NCBI GenBank assembly: GCA_946902985.2
Contig: OX336395.1
Coordinates: 292,077,065 to 292,141,064 of the forward strand
Length of the DNA stretch: 64,000 nucleotides
Source of the DNA: Meconema thalassinum
Lineage: Eukaryota > Arthropoda > Insecta > Orthoptera > Tettigoniidae
Direction: 5' to 3'
Positions 29,788 through 38,046 of the stretch are shown in pieces; positions within the stretch are counted from its first letter, which is position 1; each line of letters starts with the position of its first letter. The notes under the pieces were generated by a model. The model was not told the DNA's origin. It ran no database searches and saw only the letters and a program-made list of their open reading frames with translations. Both the position numbers and the translations under genes were made by a program.

Positions 29788-30093
29788 CAGGGCACCAGGA
29801 AATGTTCTCCATAGTGGCTACGGGCAGCTGCGAGAGATTGCGTCATCAGTTTGGTTGGCAGCACGGTGTCCTTGATAGGGTGAAGGCCACATGTGTGGGC
29901 TGTCGAAATCGTCAGTGCGTATAGTTAGATTATTGGAAGAGTGCAGCAGTATGTTATGAATGGTCGTGGTGAGTATAAAGTTTACTGCTTGTTTGTTATG
30001 ATACAAGCGACAGCCATGCTGCCAACGTAACTGGTGACGTAATCTCTCGCAGCAGCTTGTAGGCACTGCGGGGAACATTCCCTGGCGCACTGT
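29788..30093. mobile_element. Miniature Tc1/mariner-type element (MITE)
   Basis: Flanked by TA at 29,786-29,787 and 30,094-30,095. Ends CAGGGCACCAGGAAATGTTC and, from the right, CAGTGCGCCAGGGAATGTTC. The 306-bp element consists almost only of two arms of about 100 bases and some spacer, and matches the outer parts of the 23,610-24,428 element (for example TTGGCAGCA, TTATTGGAAGAGTGCA). It is a deletion derivative of that family. Confidence 0.85.
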
Positions 30094-30303
30094 ATAATTA
30101 TTTAGTTGAAATAAAAGCATAACAACCTTTCTCCTTAAGTCTCTCATTATAAACCTATTGGGGAAAGTGTGGTTTATGAACATGCGAGATTTCTCGCACG
30201 GGTTCGCTAGTTATAACATATTTTCACATGTTCATGCTTCAGGCCAGTTATTAAGGCCCTTCTTTAGCATTAGGTCAATTTCATCATCATCATCCTTTCA
30301 TGT

Positions 30304-30815
30304 CGGTGGCGTAGTCGGTAGCATGCTGAGCTTCTATGCCCAAGATAGCGGGTTCAAACCCGGCCGAAGCCGTCGGATTTTTTAAGAGCGTTAAAAATCC
30401 CTCAGTAAGCCTTCCTTCGGAGGGGAAGTAAAGCCGGCGGTCCCATATCATACATTTATGGCATGTTAAAGAACCTTCCACTAATTACAACTGTGTGAAG
30501 CTAAATTGTATAGGTTAGGAATGTAAACAACGCTCTTAGGTCGCTACGTTCGTTGCCAAGAGCCGACTGCGGTGGCGTCTAGTAGCTAAGTTCTGAACTT
30601 GGCCTAGTAGTCGTTGACGGTGGCGCTTGGTGGCAAAAGTAGGAACTATTTGAAAAATTCTAAGTTGCAGTACTTAAATTTAAAAAAATAGATAACACAC
30701 ACTAATACAGTCATCACAAATAACACCGGTTATCAGACAGATTCTACACACACCCAAAGTACACGGGGCTACATGACCGCGTTGTCGCACCCCTTAACTT
30801 AAGAACCAACCAACC
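30304..30815 (+). mobile_element. SINE, full-length, head A with 3' region B
   Basis: A perfect 12-bp target duplication ATCCTTTCATGT lies at 30,292-30,303 and 30,816-30,827, which fixes the ends. The head reads CGGTGGCGTAGTCGGTAGC with B box GGGTTCAAACCC, identical in type to the A SINEs. The middle block (TTTATGGCATGTTAAAGAAC, TGTGAAGCTAAATT) is also that of type A. After AGGTTAGGAATGTAAACAACG the sequence is that of type B, ending in (AACC)n. Length is 512 bp. Confidence 0.9.
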
Positions 30816-30844
30816 ATCCTTTCATGTATTAGTCCTAGAGGAAC

Positions 30845-31140
30845 TGTTACGGTCTATACAAAAGATTTGCATTTTTAACAATCTTTTCCTGGGGCCATCT
30901 AAAGATCTCTTCCCACCGGGACAGTCTGTCCATCCTGTTGAGCTTACCTACCCAATTTCTTTGGTATGCATGTATGTATTCCAATACCGGTCTGCTGTTA
31001 AGACCATTCACCACTTCTGTGTTTTGTTTGTGATCCCAGTTAGTTTGTCGCATCTTATATTTCATTTCGGCGGTATTTATTCGTCTCTCATCCACGCTTC
31101 ACTAGGATAGCAAAGCAAAGTACTAGTCTTCCTAAGGTTT
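30845..31140 (-). pseudogene. LINE C-terminal fragment, another family
   Basis: The minus strand reads RRINTAEMKYKMRQTNWDHK, then NSRPVLEYIHAYQRNWVGKL and NRMDRLSRWEEIFRWP, the AEM-x3-R segment and the following helix-rich region found after the RT in many arthropod LINEs. Upstream, SEAWM remains in another frame. No catalytic motifs are left. Confidence 0.6.
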
Positions 31141-31189
31141 TGTAGATTCTTGTTCGGGTGTGTTTCTGAACTAAAGATGGTCTTAAAAT

Positions 31190-31880
31190 GTATTCTTCTT
31201 CAAGTGCCGTGTCCTGTGATGACGTAGCATGCTCTGCCTTTTGTCAATAGCTCTTCTTAAGTGGTTTTTTTTTTTAGCGTATGGCTTTTCGTGCCGGGAG
31301 TGTCCGAGGACATGTTCGGCTCGCCAGTTTTGTAGCTGCTTCAAGGCGGACACCCAATGGGTGAGCTACACGTACAGTCGCGTGTGGACTGTTGTCTGGG
31401 TAGGAAAGTTTGAATGTAAGGACGAGGAGTTGGAAGATAGCGGCTGTGGCCTATAGTTAGGGACCAACCCCGGCATTTGCCTGGAAGGAAGATGGGAAAC
31501 CACAGAAGACCATCTTCAAGGTTGCCGGCGGGGGGATTCGAACCTCCTCGCCTCCCGGATGTGAGCGACTGCCAGCAGTCATGCCGTAACGACCACGGCT
31601 AACTCACCCGGTTCTTCGTAAGTTGTCGAGCCACGATATCTCTCTTTGCACCGGACAACGTCTTCCATTAATTTTCCCTTGCAGTATTAATTGAAGGAGT
31701 TGGTATTTACTGTTTCGGATCATGTGACCAAAGTATTCTAGCTTTCTTCACTTGACGGTATTGAGAATTTCAGGTTTTTTGTTCATACGCTGCAAAACTT
31801 CTACATTGGTAATTTTGGCTGTCCAAGGTATCTTCAGCGTCCCAAACATCTGTCAATTTAAGATCAATTAAAACGCACTG
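31190..31880 (-). pseudogene. LINE, family Z C-terminus, interrupted by a SINE
   Basis: Right to left, the minus strand reads WTAKITNVEVLQRMNKKPEI, a stop, RKLEYFGHMIRNSKYQLLQL, ILQGKING and ISWLDNLRR up to 31,614. Beyond the SINE it continues RRAIDKRQSMLRHH and ends in a (GAA)n-like tail near 31,190. It aligns with the family Z copy at 11,940-12,284. Confidence 0.7.
31265..31613 (-). mobile_element. SINE, type D: distinct tRNA-like head with the type A 3' end
   Basis: On the minus strand the head begins CCGGGTGAGTTAGCCGTGG with B box GGTTCGAATCCC, unlike head A. The 3' half, from GTAGCTCACCC through GCAGCTACA and GAACATGTCCTCGGACACTC to GCCATACG and an A-rich tail, is that of type A. An imperfect target duplication CTTCTTAAGTGG / CTTCGTAAGTTG (10 of 12) lies at 31,253-31,264 and 31,614-31,625. 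It interrupts the family Z LINE frame. Confidence 0.8.
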
Positions 31881-31939
31881 AGAAACAATAAACATATTCA
31901 CTTCCATAAAAACTTTAACAACATGAATCTTTGGTATAA

Positions 31940-32235
31940 AATAATTCACCATCATCATCATCATAAGCCATCTCCAGTTGCCCGATATGGTGTACGAGTC
32001 CCTTCCATCTTGTCCTCTTACCACTTCTCCTCCAGTCTAGACCTTTCTTCATCACATCCTTTTCGACTAAATCTATCCGTTTTCCCCTTGGTTTTCCCAC
32101 AAACCTTTCTCCCTTCCACCTCACTTTCGAACACCATTCTTGCAGTTCTGTTCGCAGGCATCCTTTTCATCTGGCCAAACCACTTGAGTCTTGATTTCTA
32201 GATCTTCTTGAGAAGATTCCTACTTCCTCTCTTAT
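31940..32235 (-). pseudogene. LINE C-terminal fragment, W-like
   Basis: The minus strand reads SRLKWFGQMKRMPANRTARM, then with a frame change GRKVCGKTKGKTDRF, and ends near YRATGDGL before a (GAT)n tail at 31,949-31,965. The motif order (GHMKRMP, GRPR, terminal WRRLVH-type) is that of W-like LINEs. It begins at about the point where the Z fragment's flank ends. Confidence 0.6.
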
Positions 32236-32501
32236 CATCTTGTTTCTAATTCAGTCCTTCCGTACTATAGTGCGTAAAAATTTCATTTTAGCTGCATCGA
32301 GTTTTCAAAGCAGGTTTCAAGGCTGCACGTAAGAATTGGTATGTTAGGACTTGTATAGTGTCATCTTTGTTCATCCCACAGTAGCTGCCTTACTTGATGA
32401 TTAGGGCTAGGATTTTTAGGTGCTAAAAATGGGGAAAATATTTATTATTTATGTATTAAAAATACCTGAAATATGTGACAAAAAAGTAAACATATTTTAT
32501 T

Positions 32502-35500
32502 TATTTATTTATTTACATATGTTACGCCCGCATTGGAGCACTTAACCAAAACAAGTATATACATATCTCAAAAACAATATTAGAGATTCAGCTTCTTATT
32601 TTTCTTCTTTTCCCAAAACATTTTCATTCTAGTTGACCTTGCCGCTCTCTCTGCATCGCTTATAGTGTAAGTTTTGCGGGTAAAGGTTTTTAAGGGAAGT
32701 CGGATGTTCTTGTTTTTCAAGATATTCTTCTCATCTTTGTTAGCAATTTGGGACATTGTCAAGCCGAGTTCATCCAGATCATTTTGAATTTCCATAAACC
32801 AAGAGTTCTTCGTTTTACTTTTGAAAAAATAATTAAATAATACTTTTAATTGTCTGGTATCCGGCAGGCGTGAGATATGACAAAAAAAAGGCAATTCGCC
32901 TTTTTCGCATAGTATCGACTATAGACTCTGTTTCTTTATAAACCACTTCATTTGGTAATAGACGCCATTGACCATCCACCTGATGTTTTTTTTATTCATT
33001 ATAGTCCTGAGAATTCTTCTATCAATCTTCTGTAATGTGTCAGTAACTGATCGAGTGTTTAACTTGAAAAGTGTTTCACAAGCATATATTGCTTCCGGTT
33101 TAATAACTGATTCGTAATGTCGTAATTTGGCATTTATGGAGAGTGATTTTTTTTGTAACTAGACCAAGTAATATATTGCGCTTGTCTTAACTTTGTTGTT
33201 CTATTTTCGATTGACGCTTTCTCATTCAAATTCCATGTTATAATCTCCCCTAAATATTTAAATTTATGTACAACTTTAATTTCTTTATTGTTGATCAATG
33301 TAATAGCTTGTGTTTCCACATCAAAGGATGCCATTAATTCAGTCTGTTCAAATGAAATTTGAAGTCCTACTTTTGCTGCAATAGACCCAAGTTCTTCAAT
33401 TTGGTGTTTAGCCTCATCTATACTGGTTGCAAGCAGTGCAAGGTCATCCGCAAAGGCCAAGCAATTCAGTTTTATATTAGTACCAATCTTTACATTTGGA
33501 GGACAAGTTTTGTTCCACTCACGCATGATCTTTTCAAAAACACAATTAAATAATAACGGTGATAGACCATCTCCCTGTCGAAGTCCAGTCCGGATATCAA
33601 ATGGTTCAGACAAGGTGCCTCGAAATTTAACCTTTGATTTAGTATCTTTCTAAGTAACGCCGATGAGGTTGATAAGCTTTTGATGTAACCCAAATTCCCT
33701 AAGGATATTAAGTAATGACCCTCGATGGATACTGTCATAAGCTTTCTTAAAATCCACAAAAGTAATGACCAAATCCTTTTGTCTCATTCTATGATATTTC
33801 ATTATCCATTTCAGACTGATGATCTGATCCGGACAGCTGCGACCTGGTCGGAACCCTCCTTGATATTCTCCTAGTTCTTGATCGAGTTGTTGTTGAATTC
33901 TTGTCAAGATAATTCTAGATAGAATCTTGTATGTTACATCAAGCAAAGAAATCCCACGGTAGTTGTTCGGGTCTGATCTATCACCCTTTTTATGAATTGG
34001 GTGGATTACAGCCATTCTCCATTCCTCTGGTATTTGTTCCGAATTCCATACATCGATGAGGCGTTTGTGGAGGTTGGAGATGGTTTGTTCATTTGCATAT
34101 TTCCATAGTTCTGCTACCAATGAATTCTCTCCTGCTGCTCTATAATTTTTGAGCCAATTAATCGCTGCACATACTTCAGTCAAGTCAGGAGGAATAATGT
34201 TCTGTAAATTTGTTTTATTTTTTGGATCAGGCTCAAAATCAAGATATTCCTTAGGTTCATCAGCATTTAGTAGTTCTCTAAAATAATCTGCTAGAATTTT
34301 AGCATTATCAGTATCATTGTGGGCTAGTTTACCTGATTTATCTTTCATTAATAGTGTAGGAGGGCTGTATTTAGAATGATATTGACGAAATGTCCTGTAA
34401 TAGTCCCTTGTTTTGTGTTGCTTAAAGGAATCATCAATAATTTGTATGGACTTTTTTTGATTTTCTTTTTTAATTCTCCTAATTTCTTTGGCAGTTTCCC
34501 TTCGAACAATGGTTAATTCTTCTCGCGATTGTGTGGTCCTCTTTTGCTGATCATTGAGCCATGCTGTGTGTCTTTTCCGAATTGCAGCATCACATTCCGC
34601 ATTCCACCATGCATGCTTTTTCCTTTTCCTAATAGGGGCAATTTCGACAGCAACGGTTTTCAGTGTGTCAACCATCGTTTCTAGCTTGTCACTTAAGAGA
34701 GTTTTAGACTTTTCCTTATAGGACAAATTATTTATTAAATAACTAGGGTCATATTGCCTTTGCATGGTCGAGTTTGACGATTTTTGTTTACGTCGTGGAG
34801 TTAACTTGATCTTTATCTTGGATATATAATGATCAGAGTCAACATCGACCCCACGTAGTACCTTCACGTTATATATTTCTTTGTAGAACTTTTTATCCAT
34901 TGCAACATGGTCTATCTGGAATTCCCCTAGTGCACTGTTAGGGCATTTCCAGGTCATAAGTTTGTGTGGTCTTCGCTTAAATCTTGTAGTTTCGAGACGT
35001 AGGCCATGTTCTTCACAAAGGGTGATTAATCTTTGACCATTCTTGTTAGTGAATTTGTGAGCTGGCCACTTACCTACTATTGGACGAAATTTTCTTTCTT
35101 GACCAATTTTTGCATTAAAATCCCCAAGCAAGATTTTAACATGAGTGTCTGGAATGTTTGATATTAGTAAGGCAAGTTCTTCCCAAAAATTGTCCGTTTC
35201 ATCTCTAAATTTTTTGACATTCTTGTCATTAGTTGGGGCATGAACGTTTATCAAAGAGTATATTTTGTTTCCTGTCCTAATTGTTAAAGTTGCTAACCTT
35301 GATGAGTTTGACGAAAAGTCTTCCACTGAATCAATAATACTGGTATGTACTAAAAATCCCATACCAAATTGGGGGACATTTTTCATAACTCGTGGTCCTG
35401 GAGGTCCCTTGTAGAGACGGTATCCTCCAGATTCAATGGGGTCTTGATCTGTGTTTCTAAGTTCTTGAAGTGCTGTTATTAAGATCTTGTGTTGGTCCAA

Positions 35501-35974
35501 TATATCGGTTAAATGCTTAAGTTTTCCAATTTTAACTAACGAATTTATGTTTAATGTTGCCAAGAATGAAAATTCCCCATGTTTGTTAATTTTGAGTTTG
35601 TATTTGGACTTTCGGGTTTCCAGGCGCTCCGACTCACCTGACTCTTCTACGCGGCACCCCACCGTATCCGAATGGTGCCTTGCGGTGGAAGAGTTCATTA
35701 GAAGACTGTTCATACTTGAGTTGATTGTCTGGTCTAGGACCCATGATCTGACCGTAGTCAGGGATTACAATTCCAGATGTGATCTGGAAAGGTGATGAAT
35801 GGAATATGATAGGATGATTGATGAGAAATGGGAGTGTGTTTGGTCCGCGAGAGCTATTTTATTTCGCTCAAGTCCGCCAGCAAAACTGGTGAGGACCCCC
35901 CTATCCGCCACCTGGGACGCGCCACGTCGGAGTATCACCTCTCCGCCTTCCTACGACAACGTAGTAGGTTCGTG
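32502..35974 (-). mobile_element. Non-LTR retrotransposon (LINE, family V), nearly full length
   Basis: A perfect 16-bp target duplication GTAAACATATTTTATT at 32,486-32,501 and 35,975-35,990 fixes the insertion. The 3' end is an (AAAT)n tail at 32,502-32,515. About 260 bases of 5' untranslated region precede the ORF. A simple-repeat tail without long poly(A) and a single large ORF with an APE-type endonuclease are compatible with RTE-like elements, but the clade is not resolved. It has one visible in-frame stop and a few frameshifts, so it is a fairly young but dead copy. Confidence 0.85.
32580..35713 (-). pseudogene. LINE ORF: APE endonuclease, reverse transcriptase, C-terminal domain
   Basis: From 35,713 the frame runs 687 codons. 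The endonuclease covers about residues 48-310: TLNINSL, ALQELR with the catalytic Glu, NVHAPTND, KILLGDFNAKIG and DVDSDHY. The RT begins near residue 500: IHPIHKKGDRSDPNNYRGIS, EYQGGFRPGRSC, VTFVDFKKAYDSIH. A TAG at 33,650 interrupts, but the same frame continues RGTLSEPFDIRTGLRQGDGL, CLAFADDLALLA (catalytic FADD) and KFKYLGEIITW to 33,134. Further frameshifts (near 33,150, 32,960 and 32,880) separate YESVIKPEAIYACETL, RQLKVLFNYFFKSKTKNSWF and the last segment DAERAARSTRMKMFWEKKK ending at 32,580. Intact length would be roughly 1,040 residues. The ORF start is uncertain; ATG at 35,713 is the first in frame. Confidence 0.8.
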
Positions 35975-36112
35975 GTAAACATATTTTATTATAATTTAGT
36001 TAATTAACGTAAATATAAACAATATACAGTACTCACGAATGCAATTTATTCTATGTCTCACTGAATTCTGAAGCATTACAATAGACAACGAGATACATCG
36101 TCAGGTTGTCCA

Positions 36113-36340
36113 TCACAAATGGCTGACGATTATCGCGAAACAATTATTCTGAAGGCTCGAAACTGCGGCAATATGTTTCTTGCCCTTGAGGTTTTGTGTA
36201 ACTTGAGATCGCTGATCAGTCTTTATTGCTTTCCCACGTGGTTGCCAGAACAGAACGCCCCTATCAGAAGTAAAATTATCTTTAAATTCTTCAACATAGT
36301 GCTGCAGACGATAACTTGTAGTTGTTTTTACTTTAGGCAT
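36113..36340 (-). pseudogene. N-terminal zinc finger of a hAT transposase, Cys lost
   Basis: An open frame of 75 codons reads MPKVKTTTSYRLQHYVEEF, then VLFWQPRGKAIKTDQRSQV and KGKKHIAAVSSLQNN. The sister copy (15,072-15,279) has LFCQPCG where this one has LFWQPRG, so both zinc-binding Cys are lost, and the HLKGKKH His is NLKGKKH here. The start codon and reading frame are intact. The rest of a transposase is absent. Confidence 0.65.
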
Positions 36341-36873
36341 CGTAGAACTGCCTTACATTTCACAGTGCCAGAAATGAATTGCATGTGAGTGACACTGATT
36401 CCAGGTAGCTGGGGGACGGGGGAGGGGGAGGGGGAGGTCTAGCACGTGGTGCAATATGGCTATGGACAAAGAAATCCCCGACTTCCACAGTGAGTGGCAC
36501 GGGGCAACAAGTTAAGAATAACACAGTTGCAAGCTGACATTCGCTCTGCATGAAAATTAGAAAGCTCACAGGTTCTTCATCGTTGAAGTAACACAGAACA
36601 AAAGTGCAATAAACTAAAATATCTAGCATGTTGATTTAAAAAAAAATTAAATATTACGTCTTTTTATGTGCTAATAAGTGAAAAGCAGGAATGTATGTAT
36701 TTATAGAAAAAAAAATCTTAAAATATGTATTTACATAAAAATATTTTTATTTACCTAAAAATCCTAGCCCTATTGATGATAGAATTGCGCCGTCCTGCTG
36801 ATTCGGTTATCTTTCTAAAAACAATTTAAAAAATATATACCATTCATGAATCTTAGTAAAATAGCAGACCAGC

Positions 36874-37101
36874 GACTTCGGTGGCGTAGTTGGTAGCATG
36901 CTGAGCTTCTATGCCCAAGATCGCGGGTTCACACTCAGCCGAAGTCGTCGGATTTTTTAAGAGCGTTAAAAATCTCTCAGTATGCCTTCCTTCAGAGGAG
37001 AATTAGGTAAAGCTGCCAGGCCCATGTCATAGATTTATGGCATGTAAAAGAACCTTCCACTAACTATATTTGTGTGAAGCTAAATTTGAGGTTAGATTTG
37101 A
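36874..37101 (+). mobile_element. SINE, type A, 3'-truncated
   Basis: The head GACTTCGGTGGCGTAGTTGG pairs with its end CCGAAGTC as a 7-bp acceptor-like stem. The middle block follows to AGGTTAGATTTG. Then the sequence switches at about 37,101 to the 3' end of the minus-strand LINE. Confidence 0.8.
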
Positions 37102-37104
37102 TTG

Positions 37105-38030
37105 ACTTACTTTTTTGACTTATTTTCTTAAACTCTTGTTGAGGAGCATGGGGCCGAAACAAGGGTTTGTGATCTGATTCTATTGTATTTTATCTCTCCC
37201 CACGAGTATCCAAGCTGCTCACTCTCTTCCTCCACTGATCTCCTCCATGTCATTCTGGGTCTTCTTCTTCTCCTTTGGCCCTGAGGATTCCATTCCATGG
37301 CTTGTTTAGCAATGCTGTCATCAGATCTGCGCAGTGTGTGGCCAATTCATTGCTACATTCTTCTCTTGATCTGCTGTTCGACCAGCAGTTCATCTGTCTT
37401 CATCCTCAATTCCTCATTTGACACCACGATGGCCAGTGTAATCCTTTGATGTTCCGAAGGCATTTATTTACAAATGTCTGATTCTTTAGTGTCAAGGATT
37501 TGGTGACTTTCCAAGTTTCACATGCATATAGCAGCACCGACTTGACATTGCTATTGAATATCCGTAATTTTGTTCCCGTACTGAGTTCTTTGGATCTCCG
37601 TATGGGACGAAGTGTTGCAAAAGCGCCCCTAACTTTATTCAAACGGCTGTTAACGTCTTCTTCTGGCCCTCCATTCGTCGTTACAATGCTTCCTAGATAG
37701 CAGAAGCCATCCACCCCATCTATGACCTGTCCATCGAGTTGCAATGGTGTACTGTTGCGGTTTTATTAATATTAATCCGAAGTCCGACTTCCTGTGTTTC
37801 AGCTTTTAGGTCATTGAGCTTAGTTTTCATATCTCTGCAACTGTGGGCAAGTAAGCATATGTCATCAGCAAAATCACGACGCGCAGGTCGCCCACGGGCG
37901 TCAACTAGAAAGACCTGCACTCGGCCTCTCCGGAGTCCACAAGATCATCATCATCAGCAGCAAAATCCAAGTCTTCCAGTCATTGAGTAAGATTCCATTG
38001 GATGCCCAATCGACGATTCATTGCGTTTTT
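37105..38030 (-). pseudogene. RTE-like LINE: RT end and C-terminal domain
   Basis: Right to left, the minus strand reads GIQWNLTQ-LEDLDFA, an inserted 80-90 bases, RDFADDICLLAHSCRDMKTK, VGLRININKT, DGFCYLGSIVTTNGGPEEDV, TKLRIFNSNVKSVLLYACET, and, in another frame, RRSDDSIAKQAMEWNPQGQR and RRPRMTWRRSVEEE, ending near 37,140. The wording is that of RTE-type LINEs, with the FADD catalytic box kept. It is 5'-truncated at about 38,030, just before the satellite. Confidence 0.75.
37876..37950 (-). repeat. Short insertion inside the RTE-like LINE
   Basis: The minus-strand FADD coding motif GATTTTGCTGATGA is present on both sides of about 75 bases reading GGCCGAGTGCAGGTCTTTC and GCGACCTGCGCGTCGTG. 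It looks like a small inserted sequence with a target duplication of about 14 bases, one copy of which has 3 extra bases. The inserted text resembles an arthropod interspersed repeat that I cannot name. Confidence 0.5.
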
Positions 38031-38046
38031 AGCCTATTTTCAATTT

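Larger units (their letters stand above)
32402..36772. mobile_element. hAT-type element containing a near-complete LINE
   Basis: The ends TAGGGCTAGGATTTTTAGGT and (from the right) TAGGGCTAGGATTTTTAGGT form perfect 20-bp inverted repeats. A perfect 8-bp target duplication TTGATGAT lies at 32,394-32,401 and 36,773-36,780. Without the LINE (32,502-35,974) and one 16-bp duplicate the element is 882 bp, close to its sister at 14,682-15,603 without its duplicated end. Orientation is opposite to the sister. It encodes a zinc-finger peptide at 36,113-36,340. Confidence 0.9.

Noticed and set aside
35720..35974. HDV-like self-cleaving ribozyme at the 5' end of the LINE
   Set aside because: The segment has a TGGCGGATAGGG stretch reminiscent of the active-site strand of such ribozymes, but I could not form the necessary P1 helix with the element's first bases. 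Not claimed without a structure search.
713..37101. True tRNA genes at the B-box sites
   Set aside because: Heads at 713, 6348, 24,768 (minus), 30,304, 31,265 (minus) and 36,874 do not fold into complete cloverleaves with proper anticodon arms, and each continues into a SINE body with tail and target duplications.
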